DNA of 64,000 nt from Cyanoderma ruficeps (taxonomy: Eukaryota > Chordata > Aves > Passeriformes > Timaliidae): contig VZDJ01000041.1 of assembly GCA_008694505.1 (NCBI GenBank), positions 3,614,417 through 3,678,416 on the forward strand, read 5' to 3'. A program made the translations under genes and the position numbers. A model generated the notes under the pieces. That model did no database searches. It saw nothing but the letters and a program-made list of their open reading frames with translations, and was not told the origin of the DNA. Numbering within the stretch: position 1 is the first letter of the stretch; each line of letters begins with the position of its first letter. Shown piece after piece: positions 1-10,878 of this stretch.

Positions 1-1058
1 TAAATCCAGTTGATTGAAGTCCATGCCTAGATGGCTTTTTGAGTAAAAAATCTTCACCAAATTTGAGTCTTGTGTATAAAATGGATGACTACAAATAAAA
101 TGCTGTTCACTGTAGGCACCCAACAGAGCAAAGAAATATATCAAATTCTTTTATGCTTTGTGTCAGGAATGATCAGATTCATTTTGGGTCTGTCCTCTGA
201 GCAGAGAAAGTACCAGCAGTCTGAAACTGTAACACATAAAATAAGAGAAATAAACACAACTATTTCACATGATAATGAGAATGCAATATATTTTCCTTTG
301 TCTTCTGTTCCTATCCCTATTTGTTTTCCACAAAGCATTAAAGAATAATAAAACCATTTGTCTAATAGTGGAAAGTTTCATTTCCCATTGTTTGCAATGC
401 CTTAGCATATCCTGCATCATTCCTACAAGGAAGTGAGTTTTGCAATCAATATAGTCCTATAATATGTCCTTCTGTGACAAGGTGTTTTAAAAGATTATGC
501 TGTACCACCATTTCTCATGCAACTCAGCTGCTCCCTTTTTCTTCCCTCCCTGTAGAATAATTTTCAGGACGCAGCCAAAATGAGTTATTTGGAAAGCTAT
601 CGCTCCATTTCATCCACACTGATATACAGATCTCTCACAGCAAAATATTGTACAGTGCATTGAAATAAAAGCCATAATGAGAGGAATTAAATTGTGGGAT
701 GTGTTGCAGTTGTTAAAAAGAAATTATGAAATCCTTTCTGTTTTCTATTCAAATAACTACTGAATTGTAAGTTAGTTTCAAGTTCTGCTTCTTAATCTAG
801 TTATCTGTGTCACAGTTTTAAATGCTGTATTAAAGGACAGTGTTGCTTTGACTTAGTGGAGAGAGACCAGTGTTTATGAACCTTTGCCCAATATTAAGAT
901 TGTCTTGCTCACAGCACTTCATCATAAACATATGCACACCCAGATGTGTGTACACATGCTGCCTAACTCAAACTGCAACAGAAATGCCCTGTCTGCTGAT
1001 AAAACATGACCTGTAATGGGCGAAATCTTGCAACTATTTAAAGGCATGCAGTCATGCA
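1..1058. other. Unique AT-rich non-coding DNA
   Basis: Flank upstream of the endogenous retrovirus. I see no recognisable gene, repeat family or RNA here. The short open frames on both strands (the longest is 92 codons) lack domains and look like chance frames. The stretch is mixed AT-rich sequence, ending at the CATTAA that was duplicated when the retrovirus inserted. Confidence 0.6.
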
Positions 1059-1064
1059 CATTAA
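1059..1064 (+). repeat. Left target-site duplication of the ERV (CATTAA)
   Basis: The hexamer CATTAA directly precedes the TG that opens the 5' LTR and recurs exactly after the final CA of the 3' LTR at 4174-4179. A 6-bp duplication is the usual footprint of alpha/beta-like (class II, ERVK-type) retroviral integrases. It fixes both outer ends of the element. Confidence 0.85.
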
Positions 1065-1323
1065 TGTGAGAGAATGGATTTTGAAAGAATGGAGATGGTG
1101 CTGCAGGCAATCTTGCCCCTGATAAGTTGTAGCCGTGTAAGACAGGTAAACAGCATTGAAGGAAAAGGAAGAATGGCATGTTGATGTGTATTGACCAATC
1201 ACAAAAGGATGAAAGGGCACACAGGTGTAATGCATGTGAGAAGAGTATAAAAGAGTGTACCAGGGAATAATAAAGTGCTGATGCTTGAGACCATTCTTGG
1301 TGTCAGTTGTGAGTCCTCCATCA
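1065..1323 (+). repeat. 5' LTR of the ERV
   Basis: A 259-bp LTR opening with TGTGAGAGAATG and ending TCA, two bases before the primer site. It carries CCAAT at 1195-1199, TATAAAA at 1246-1252 and AATAAA at 1269-1274, so U3, R and U5 can be ordered. Over the last 134 or so bases I count about 23 mismatches by eye against the 3' LTR; the upstream halves are more divergent. Because the two LTRs are identical at insertion, this indicates an old integration. Confidence 0.85.
1195..1274 (+). promoter_or_regulatory. LTR promoter core and poly(A) signal
   Basis: CCAAT at 1195, TATAAAA at 1246 and AATAAA at 1269 lie within 80 bp in the order expected for a retroviral U3/R junction. The same trio is kept in the 3' LTR at 4045, 4096 and 4119. 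Transcription would begin roughly 25 bp after the TATA box, which places R across the AATAAA. Activity today is unknown. Confidence 0.65.
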
Positions 1324-1325
1324 AG

Positions 1326-1343
1326 TGGTGACCCCGGTGTGAT
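1326..1343 (+). other. Primer-binding site, tRNA-Trp type
   Basis: TGGTGACCCCGGTGTGAT lies two bases after the 5' LTR end. It agrees at 16 of 18 positions with the complement of the 3' end of vertebrate tRNA-Trp, the primer of avian leukosis/sarcoma viruses. The two changes are at positions 12-13. The placement next to the LTR end confirms its role as the minus-strand priming site. Confidence 0.82.
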
Positions 1344-1492
1344 TGGGGTAGAGAACTGCAGACCAGAGAGCAGCTGGCAGAGGAGGCCAGTCTAGCAAAG
1401 CAGTTGGACCAGAGAACCTGAACATCTGGACAACTTTCTATTAAGCAAATAGAGACCCTGGAGCCCTAGGTGAGCAACAGGGAAACATAGGA

Positions 1493-2091
1493 ATGGCAGC
1501 ACAAACATCAGCAGAAGAGAAATTTGTTTTGGACATTCTGCTGAGAATTTTACAGAGGAAAGGTGTTAAATGTGAAGAGCGGACACTATGGACCTTGCTC
1601 ATTTGGTGTAGAAAGAATGGCATGACAGTGAATGTACAGACTGCTTTTTTTGTTAAAACTTGCAAGGAGCAGGGCATGCATTGTGGGAGGCAGCTATGAG
1701 GAGAGATGAAGTAGCCACAGGGTCGGTGACAACATGGTGTTTAGTTTGGGACTCATTGCTACAGATACAAGCTGATGGAGAAGCAGCAGCCGCAGGCGCC
1801 ACTGCTGCTGCTTCACCAGTCCTGGCCACAGCCACTGTTCTAGCAGCTGACCACTCCCTGTCCCCTTCGTCTCCTCCTCCATCCGAGAGTGCTCTTTCTC
1901 TGAAGGGACCTATCCTGCCAGTATTGCATGAAAATTGTACCCTCCCTTCAGATGCCGATGACAACAATCCAAGGCCTCAGGAAGTGGCACTGGCCTGGCC
2001 ATGGCAGAGATGCTGTGACCCTACCGCCTCCGCAAGTCTGGCAGCCTGCAGAGGTTTGGGGTGGTGGCCAGGAACTTGTGTGGGTTGCTGA
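1493..2091 (+). pseudogene. Broken gag-like start (matrix-like segment, then Ala/Pro/Ser-rich linker)
   Basis: An ATG at 1493, 170 bases after the 5' LTR, opens a 68-codon frame. Its first half looks like a retroviral matrix start: Met-Ala, then a helix-rich stretch with a leucine run, then basic residues and a TLLIWC motif. Near 1660-1680 the frame is broken by a small indel. Similarity appears to continue in another frame from about 1663 with an ALWEAA motif, followed at 1775-1900 by an Ala/Ser/Pro-rich stretch like the proline-rich linkers of gag polyproteins. That frame ends at 2091. No capsid major homology region and no CCHC zinc knuckle were found. The gag assignment rests on position after the primer site and general composition, so it is an inference. 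The gene is inactive as read here. Confidence 0.5.
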
Positions 2092-2257
2092 GGAAGCACT
2101 GCTGTCTGCTGAAGCTTCCCTTGGTGGGCAGCTGCCTCTGCAGGGGCAACGCAGAGCTGACTGAGAGCTGTTCTTGAGTGCTGCCACCACAGATGGACAG
2201 TGTGTTTTGGGAGGGGTTGCCCTGACCAGCTTCTGGCTGTTCAGTGCCAGGGAACAG

Positions 2258-2425
2258 CAAGCTACACATTTTGCTTATTTGGTAGGAAAGAAATAGAGTG
2301 AAGCTACACACTCTGCTTATTTGGTGTGAAGGAGATGGGACGAAGCTGCGCGGTTTGCTTATTCGGTATGGAGGAGGTGGTTTGGTAACAAACATGCAGG
2401 CTGCCTTTTTTGTTAGAGTGTGGGA
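2258..2425 (+). repeat. In-frame 42-bp tandem duplication of a gag segment
   Basis: Three consecutive units start at 2258, 2300 and 2342. The first two are 42 bp each and the third is about the same. Each contains a core like TGCTTATTTGGT. The units match the gag-like stretch at about 1575-1620, which contains TTGCTCATTTGGTG. The third unit runs on, matching 1621-1669 through to the TTTTTTGTTA core (2405-2414). The unit is 14 codons long and the second and third units are open in one frame, so the expansion kept the reading frame. The first unit carries a TAG. This is a displaced, re-expanded copy of a matrix-like segment within the same element. Confidence 0.7.
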
Positions 2426-2585
2426 GAATACCAGCCACACTTTCACTCGTGCCACTGCCTGCCGCTCCCTGTAGGCGCGGTGGAGCGAACACCGAGTCCC
2501 CCCGCCAAGGTATGGCCACAGCCCAGCGGGGTCCCAGCGTGATGCGAGTTTCCCCTAAATGCCAGTACTCATGGCAGGACACAGA

Positions 2586-2960
2586 AGAGGCACGGCCAGA
2601 GTGATGGCCGGAGAGGTGGCCCCCAGAGAGTGCAAAAACAAGTTTGCTGAGTTGCTGCTGCATGAGTGCTGGAACAAAAACAACATGAAGCTCTGAGAGG
2701 CAGAGTTCAAGCTGCACAAAAGGCACCTAAGAGAAGCTTGGAGTGACCAACCAGGCACAACAACACAAAAAAGAGGTGACCGAACTTGAAGAGAAGAGAC
2801 ATTATAAAAACGAGTACGAAACTGCATGGGGGGAAATGTTGAAAAGAACAAGACGAGGGAGAGAAGCAGCAAGCAGAGGCATTGCTTCAGGAGATAGAAG
2901 AACTGAAATTGCAGAAGACAAAAGTAACAAAAACTGAAAAAGGAACAAGAGAATTTGCCA
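2586..2960 (+). pseudogene. Degenerate coiled-coil-like reading region inside the ERV
   Basis: Three overlapping frames carry pieces of what looks like one charged, helical protein. From 2603 the segment includes KFAELLLHECW. From about 2743 it is rich in Glu, Lys and Arg with a TELEEKRHYKNEYE stretch. From 2882 it includes LQEIEELKLQKTKV, a clear heptad-like pattern. Stops and frame changes separate the pieces. I do not recognise the family. It is not an envelope (no signal peptide, no membrane segment) and not pol. It could be the C-terminal part of an unusual gag, or an accessory coiled-coil gene of a non-autonomous retroelement. The function is unknown. Confidence 0.45.
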
Positions 2961-3068
2961 AAGCAACAGTGGGAGCTGGAGACAGAGTAGTTCTGTTTTT
3001 AGTACAGAGTGTTTATTTGCTTGTGAAACATATGTATTGTGGTTTTGAATTGCAGTTATTAATCATTG

Positions 3069-3246
3069 TTAATATTAATAGGCATAGGTATAAAAGTTAA
3101 TGTTGCATAGGCATAAGTGTAAATGTAATATCCCTTGGGCATAGGTATAAAAGTTAATATTCCATAGGCATAAGTGCAAAGGTTAATATTCCATAGATAT
3201 AAGTGTAAAGACTTTAATATATCCCATAAGCATAAGTTTAAAAACA
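3069..3246 (+). repeat. Minisatellite, about six units of 28-33 bp
   Basis: Units begin at 3069, 3097, 3126, 3154, 3183 and 3214. Most follow the pattern TTAATATTCCATAGGCATAA plus a short GTGTAAAG-like tail. Unit length drifts from 28 to 33 bp and the copies differ by several bases. It lies inside the retroviral element, after the coiled-coil-like region. Confidence 0.75.
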
Positions 3247-3332
3247 TTGATGATACCTGCCTTACTGTGTTTGCCATCTTTTCTGCAAAGAGCTTACAGG
3301 GAGGATGCTAAACATAGCATTTGCAATTTAAT

Positions 3333-3360
3333 GAAAAATAGGGGGAATTGTAAGAGAATG
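3333..3360 (+). other. Inner polypurine tract plus LTR-start-like motif
   Basis: A purine-rich GAAAAATAGGGGGAAT is followed at 3349 by TGTAAGAGAATG, which matches the opening of the 5' LTR (TGTGAGAGAATG) at 11 of 12 bases. Similarity to the LTR fades after about 15 bases. It duplicates the arrangement at 3892-3921, so one of the two is a relic of a recombination or of an older 3' end. Confidence 0.5.
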
Positions 3361-3891
3361 ATGTCCTATACTGTTAAAAGCAAAACTGAACCAAAACAAA
3401 CAACAAGAGAAGGTTAACAATTAATGAGAGAGGAACAAAATGAATTGGAAAAGGTTATTATGCCACTGTAAACTTTGAGACTACATTTTGGATAACACAG
3501 GTACCCTATCTGAAGGAGGGTATGGAGTACAGAATAGTTTAATATGTGAGTAAAAACTTAAGTGGTGAAATAAGACTTTTGGCTTGGAAGAAAGTTGAAT
3601 ATCTAATTAATTTAAAAGAGCTCTTTGATAGCTCACATCATGCAGAAAATAAACATGAAACAGTTGTTTCTCACAGTGTAACTATAAGGACCTGGTGAAA
3701 GAAACAATCACAAAACAAAGCTAGGCAGAATACTTGAGATATTTGAGAACCAGGATTGGAAGCATAAGTTCTTACTGTGACATGTTGCCTAAACATTTGT
3801 ATAAATATTAGTCCTAAGTGAAATATGTGAACCTGTCCTGATGTCAGTTTACTTGAACATGTCATTCTGGAGATGGTGCAACTTTGTGATT

Positions 3892-3909
3892 AAAAGAAAA
3901 TCGGGGAAT
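3892..3909 (+). other. Polypurine tract before the 3' LTR
   Basis: AAAAGAAAATCGGGGAAT directly precedes the TGTGGGAG that opens the 3' LTR. Purine-rich tracts at this point prime plus-strand synthesis in retroviruses. It is slightly degraded by the TC within it. Confidence 0.65.
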
Positions 3910-4173
3910 TGTGGGAGAATTGATTATGAGAAATCAGGAATGCGGCTGCTGGCTGGCCAAGCCTCATCCCTAATGGGGCACAGCTGTGTAAAACACGTGA
4001 ACATTGTTAATGGAGAAGGAGCACGAAATGCTGAAGTGCATTGACCAATCACAAGAGAGTAAAAGGGCACATAGGTGTTATACATGTGAGAAGCATATAA
4101 AAGGTTATACTGGGGATTAATAAAGTATTGATGCTTGAAACAATTCATGGTGTCAGTTGCGAGTCCTCTGTCA
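3910..4173 (+). repeat. 3' LTR of the ERV
   Basis: 264 bp, close to the 259 bp of the 5' LTR. It opens with TGTGGGAGAATT and ends GTCA immediately before the second CATTAA. It carries CCAAT at 4045-4049, TATAAAA at 4096-4102 and AATAAA at 4119-4124, in the same spacing as the 5' copy. Confidence 0.85.
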
Positions 4174-4179
4174 CATTAA
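4174..4179 (+). repeat. Right target-site duplication of the ERV (CATTAA)
   Basis: Exact copy of 1059-1064, adjoining the terminal CA of the 3' LTR. Confidence 0.85.
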
Positions 4180-7100
4180 TTTGAAGGAGTTGTCGGTTTG
4201 GCTACGGGGGAGCTGCAAGGAACAAACCAGTCATAAACTGAGATTTGGCGAAACCATCAGGATTAAGAGTCAGAGGCTTAAAGACAAGGCTGCCTGCAGT
4301 GCACAAAGGTGAGGAGACCTTGGCTTCATGGCCCAACTAAATCAAAGCATTTCCAGCAGCACAGTCTCTTCTGCCATCTGGACTTGGTACTGATGCAGCC
4401 TGGCCCTACCAAAGGCCCAGCATCATTTCCTGCAGCCTGAGCATTATTTCCTGCTATATGCTTCTGCAGAAAAGACTAACAGCATTCACTGCACCTGAGC
4501 CAGCTCTAGCTGGGCTCTATTAAGAACAAACAGCAGCCTACATAAATGGTATGTTTTTCCTCTTCTGCCTTGCTGAGAGGAAAGTATGTGGTATTGATAT
4601 AGGTTTCCCATCTAAGCAATGATTTACTTTCTCCTTGCTTAGCATATCGATTTAGATGGGATCAAAGTACAAGCTGACATAGCTGAAAACTAATCAACTT
4701 ATAATTTGTAAAGGATACCATGCCGGTATTGTACATCATTAATAAATATTACAAGAATCAGACAATTCTGCTTGTTGATCATTCATACTACATAGGAAAT
4801 TGACTGAGATTGTCATTAAAAAACCCCTTGTATTTGCCCAGAATCTAGAGTACTTTTTCCTGTTTATTTTCATGGAAGTTGTCCAAATCTTTAAAAACAT
4901 AGCAGAAAAGTTGCTTTGATTTTTTAATATGTCAGCTATCCCTAAGTGGGTTTTTTCTAGATTCTGAAAAGTATTGACAGGCTTTCTCATTTGCAACTCT
5001 CAGAAAGTTTTGCAAATAATCTATTTTGTCTGATTTTAAGTCAATAAATGTGAGACTATATGCAGAGGAAATGGGATGAAAAGCAAATCAACTGAAAAGT
5101 CATCAAGTAAATGGCTTCTTTTAAAATATTTACTAAATTGGAACAAAATTTTTGAGACACTGGGAGTCATCTCTGCATCCCTTCAACAATAAAAAGTATT
5201 TTGCAGAGGGCAGTCTGAAGAGCTTCTCTTTCACCTCCAACTCTAGGTATGAGGGGCTTTGAAATATATTAGCTGTGGGCCATCCTAGCAAACCTCTGAA
5301 TTTTCTGGTGAAAACAGCCAGTAAATTAAAACCTATGGAAAATATAGGATGTTGTGAAAGCACAATCCAAGGGTGTAACCAGGATGCTGGCTATCTGAGA
5401 CTACTGTTTGGTGGCACCAGCCTTCTTTGTGTTGCCATCCCACCATGGTGGTCACTCACGGGGTGATGCCAGGAGAAATTTCCTGCTTTTCATTAAGCCT
5501 CTTGCCCCTGTGCCATGCTGCCAAATCCTGTGCCAGACTGGGCAATTCCCGTGCAAAACTGTGTTTCCTTTTGACTGCCAGCCAGCCCCAGGCTGATTTC
5601 TGCAGTACCTGGAGCCTTGTAGTGAATCTCTCCTGGCTGACTTGGTGTGATCAAAGGCAGGTGCTGACATGCTTGCCAGTTTCACTGCAGGCATGGGGGT
5701 GTATTTCATAGTCAAAGTGAAATTTGGGGATTTTGATGACCGTGTCTTTGTCATTAAATAAAAAATTACCATCAAGCGGAAAACAACTCAGAGACTGATA
5801 AGGGTTCTAAAAGCTAATATCGCATTATATTTTTTGAAAAAGTTTTGGTTTAGGCAGATCAATTAGCAAGAGGAATAGGCTAAATTAATCTCTAAGTGAA
5901 AACATCATGGAAAGGACTGCATGCTTGATAATTTCAGGCCATGACCAATAATAATTGAGAATAATGCTTGTCTCATAATAATAAGCATAATAATACTGAA
6001 GGATAACAATGCCATTTTAGCTGGAAAAAGCAGAAGGAAAAAAGTTTGGTCTGCTTTGATATTAAGAATGCAGTCTTTGACTTTGTGAAGATAAAGTTGA
6101 AGATGGAATGAATTATTCATATAAATGTTGCCGTAGTAACAAGCCAGCAAATAAAATAATGAAAACAGTTCCTTGGTTTTAAGGAGGAAATGACAAATTT
6201 CAGCCTCTGCAAATTCAACCAGCTGTCCACTCTGAGGCTACTCTGTCTGATGCCTACACTTGTAATATCAGTTCTGCATGATCCTGAATTGGTACCATAT
6301 GATCATTTTTAGCATTCAGAGGAGTCCGGGAGCATTGTCCCCATGCTGCATGAGATGGGTATTTCAGCATCACCCAGAACTTAGTTTTGCAATGAGTGGA
6401 ATAGGTTTTTTTTTCTTTTTCTGAACATCTAGATAGCGTCATTGAAAGTGCTTTATGAAAAGGAAACTTAGGCCAAAAACCACTCCATCAGATCAGGAAA
6501 TATCAACACAAAAATGAGAGTGAGAATATTTTCAAATAATACATTTTTTTGTGAAAATGGATGCAGATAGAGAACTTTGTATGTCCAAGGCATTTAAATC
6601 AACTAGGGGAAACCAACAAAAGGAATAGAGTAGGGTTTTTCTATTGCCTGGTGAAAATCAGAGCCCTGTGCTTAAACATGAACTCCCATTTGGTGCCTGA
6701 GGCAAATTTAGCAACTAAAACTGTCCCAGCTGGCATGGTGAGACAGGGCTGGCTCACTAAAGGCAGCCGACAAGAAGGGAGCAGCCCAAGCCTACCAGCA
6801 TTCAAGAGAACAAGATGTCAAAAGGGTGATAGCTGGAACAAGGGTCCATGCCCCAGGCACTCAGCCAGGGAACACTCTGGATAGGTAGTCTGTCTGCTGG
6901 TGAGCGACAAACATCACTGGGGGCTGAGCCATTGACTCCCTTGATCAGCTGTGGTGCTCAGGATACTCAGCTGGGAACAGGGAATCAAATACTTCAGGGA
7001 GCACAGGCATTCATCAGAGCACTGGTAAGCTGCCTGGTGGTGTCAGACATTCCTGATGGCTTTCGAAGCCCTCTCTGACCCCTTTTGGGAGAGAATGGAT

Positions 7101-10100
7101 GTGCACACAACTTCTCACAGCTGTTGGTGCCTACATACATAAATAAACATTTTCTTCTCTATATTCAGTGTTTAAAATTAAGTACATGTAGAGAGGATCA
7201 ATTCAGGGGGTAAGCAGTTTGCCACAGGGAATGCTTTCCAGTCAGAAGGAACAATCCATGGGGTGAGACTTGTTCTCCTCCAAACTGTTGTTTTAATCAT
7301 AGGTGTTTTGTCTTATTTTGCAAGTCCATTTCTATTCAGCTTTTTCTCATGTCATTAAAAATCAACTCAGCATCAGTATTTGGCTCTGTAAATAAACCTG
7401 AGGCTAGGCTAGGAGAAATACTAGCTTATACCATTGGAGAACCTGGCATATATTCTTTCATATTCTCCTTTTTTTTTTTTTACCCCCTTCTGATATTTTT
7501 TTCTGGAAGTATTTCTTTATTTTAAGCAACTGTATGTAATATCAGAGAAGACAGAGTGGTGTCTTTGTAGCACACTGCTTAGTGTCCTAGATGTAATCAA
7601 TTGAGACAATCTCTAGCACTGGAGAGTTTAAGGAAGGCTCAGATTAATGTCAAGCAAATTTTAAATACTTCTGCTTTCTAAAAAGGTTTTAAAAATACAT
7701 GTAGTTTGGCCAAAAAACTTATTATTGATAGATGTTTTCAAACAGTGTCAGAATACCCTCTGTGTCTGGTGTTTTTCTCTTCATTATCATGTAAGCTGGG
7801 CTTTATAGACTACCTTACATCAGATAATTTCAAAGCAGCATCTGTTGATTTCAAGGTCATGCTTGCTGTTACAATAAAGTACTGCTAAAATGTTAGCTGT
7901 CTGTAGAAATACCTTGGCTGAGGTCCACTTTATGCACAAATTATTGTCTCATAATACTGTTTTGAAACTTGAACTTATAAGCTAAATTACAAAGATATTT
8001 GTTTGCAGCAATCATTTTTGTTTACAATAGCTTCAGCTTGAGAGCACTGGAAGACCCTGGCTTTACACTGTTTTGTGGATGTGTTCATGAAACACATGAA
8101 ATATGTTCACCCTCACATTCACACTTCCCCAGTCAAAATGCCAAGAGATGCCTCCCCTGGAGTGACTGCCAATCCATAGGATAGGCAGGGCTGGATGCAG
8201 TCAGGCCATAGCCATTGCTTGTAGGGGATCCCCATCACTGTGCCACCCTGAAAATGGTGTTGATGGATTTTCATGGATCCATTCCAGGGACAAAACCTCA
8301 GCTGGGGTATGACTGACCCAGTGGGTAAGTAAACAAAAGTAGTTGTTTTGCATTTGTGATTATTTTCTTTCTGTTAAATTTAATAAACTAGAGATTGGGC
8401 AGACTCCTGGCAGTTTTTCTTATTACCAATGTACCTGGCCTTTTACCCATAAACCTGGCAATTATTGTACCTAAGCTGTTTATTAGATCAGCTTGTGTGT
8501 GTACTGATACTTGAGAATTAGGTGGTTACATAGGCATTTTAACTTCTACATTGGGGTTTTTGGTTGATAGACTGAACCCCAACCTCTGAGTGGTGCAGAT
8601 AAATGTTTGTACCAAACAACTTGAGCAGGATCACCCATCTCAGAAATTCTCCTTAGCAAACAGAAGTTTCATTAGAGGTTAGAAATATAAATTGGTGAAG
8701 TGACAGATTCTGTGATATGATGGAAGCTCAATTATAAGTGGATAACATAATATAACAAGTGCAGATAAAATCCTATTAAGGTCTGAAAATCCAATATCTC
8801 ATCTTCCTGACTTTTAATTGATCTTTACACATATTGTCATTACAGTCAAATATTTGAAATTATTCCTGTACACATAAACAAATGTAAGCACATTAACTCT
8901 GTTAATAATTTTAACAAGTAATTTGTATTTCCCATTAGAGTATCTTACAATTTGCTTTACTATAATTAAAGATATCATCAGTGATAAGCTTTAATGTGTT
9001 ATTTAAACTCTGCTTGTTTATAAGATTTGCTTTTATCATTAACTGCAGGTTGATAAGATCCACATCGTAATGAAGACACTCTCATTAAGAAATTAGATTT
9101 TATGTCTAAGGCAAATAGAATGTTCAGGTAGACAAGGACTGCTGATTTTTCATAAATTCTAAGTATAGACCCTTCTTCCTAAGGTAGATTCATGGTTAGT
9201 CAAGCAAGTTCATTACACCATGGCTTTTAGTCTGTTTTAGTAGAGAAGCAACACCTCTGGCAAGCAGCATATCCTTCACTTGATATAAAATTACGCATGT
9301 CTGTGATGTCAGAGTACTGATGAAGGCAGTTATGGACACTTGCTCTGGGACAAGGTCTGGCCATTTGGGTTTTTACTGGGATGAAAAGCCCTAAAGAATG
9401 GAAGCGTTTTTGCCTGTGTTTCCAGACAGCAGAGGTTTTCAGGGACCAAGCTAGGGAAAAAAAATGTGATACATGCAATACGGTCGCTGATTAAATCCTT
9501 TATAAACATTTTGTTTCTTATGCACTTCCAAATCAGGTACAAAACACCCCTCCTTTATTCTTGACTAACACAATGGGAACAAACAGACTATTTCGCTCTG
9601 CCCCTGCTCGGTCTCGTATAATTGTTATGTCCCTCTTAACAGCAGTGCTCTGAAACTGCTGCTCAGAGACGATTTTTTTTTTTTTTTTTTTGTTATTTGC
9701 CAAGAAGAGAAAGAGAAGTAATATATGTTTCCAGCTTGAGGTTTGAACTATTTGCATGTGGTAAAAATGTGACTTCTGGGAGACTTGCTTTAGATATACC
9801 CAACACTGCCACTTTGTAAACAAAAACAACTTTTGTCACCAGCTATGACTAATCCATTGCTTTAGTTCAGCAAGTAGAATATATGTTCAAATCATAATCA
9901 AAGACCTGAAATTATCCTGCAAGGCTGAAAAACAGACAGGTGGTTTAGCATTTTCGTATTTGTTTCTAAGGTGATAAGACTTTTAGATAGAGGTAAATAA
10001 ATGTCCTCGTGAATAAATTGGCAGGGTAGGTAGAAGCGAAAGTAATTTGCCTTAGTTTATTTTTCACTTGTGGTTTGTTTAGAGGATTATTTGTGTCCTT

Positions 10101-10878
10101 GGTTTTATTTTAAGGAATGAAGCACTTATTCCCTCTGACCCTGCTACTTAGCTGTTCTTATTTTTGTGTAGAAAGGAGATAATTTGGACCTTAATTAAAA
10201 TTGAATCACTTCTTCCCATGGAATGATATCAAATATTTTGCAAGAACTAGCATTTAGTAAAAACTTTCTCTCGCTATTATTGTCATGGAACTTTCAAGAT
10301 TCATCCAAGATATGAAAAGGGTCTACAAAGACATGAGTGGCAAGTAAGAGATTGATGCTCTTCCATTCCACACAACAGTCAGAAAAGCAAAATCATCTGT
10401 ATCCTCCTTCTCGTCTGTATCCTTATTCTTCCTCTGTAACTTACATTTCCTAAATTATCAAGAGCAGAATGGATTCAACTATAATGTAACTGAGAACTGT
10501 TTAACTATTTATGCTACTATAATTTTGTATTGATTTTATGTAAACCTTTAACCAAACACAGATTGCATTGCTTAAAGAAGACTTTTGGGAGTTCCTAATA
10601 AATTGCCTATCTGATCTTTAATGGACCATTAGTAATTATTGGATACAATGTGATTTAAAGTCATTTAGAAACCACGTAACAGTAGCTTGATACAGTACCT
10701 TTCTGTTTCACTAACAAGTTGTGATAGATGCAATTTATATTTGACAGGAAATACTAGGAGGAACACTGGCAAGAATTTATCTTGATTGTAAAATTCTGTG
10801 TGATCTTCATGGTACCTCATATACTAGATAGTATTTTCATCACTAAAAATTACTGTAGTGATGTACTCATTTCTACAG
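4180..10878. other. Unique non-coding DNA with simple repeats
   Basis: I found no gene or recognisable transposon. Notable items are a T-run at 7471-7482, a 19-base T-run at 9673-9691 and many short chance frames of up to about 107 codons. The interval 8760-9060 is strongly AT-rich with several TTAAT/ATTAA cores and could be a conserved non-coding block, but that needs alignment. The stretch at 5400-5760 is somewhat more GC-rich, without a coding signature I can defend. Confidence 0.5.

Larger units (their letters stand above)
1065..4173 (+). mobile_element. Endogenous retrovirus, two LTRs, defective, tRNA-Trp primed
   Basis: A 3109-bp provirus in + orientation. The 5' LTR spans 1065-1323 and the 3' LTR 3910-4173. 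Both open with TGTG and end with TCA, and each carries CCAAT, TATAAAA and AATAAA in the same order. The primer-binding site at 1326-1343 matches tRNA-Trp, and a purine-rich tract precedes the 3' LTR. The 6-bp flanking duplication is perfect. Only about 2.6 kb lies between the LTRs, too little for gag-pol-env, and no protease, reverse transcriptase, integrase or envelope motif was seen. What remains is a broken gag-like start, a duplicated gag segment and a coiled-coil-like region. The compact, pol-less form suggests a non-autonomous element copied by helper enzymes in trans, comparable in layout to short ALV-ended avian elements such as ART-CH. That comparison is only by size and primer. The copy is old and cannot encode a virus. 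Confidence 0.88.
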
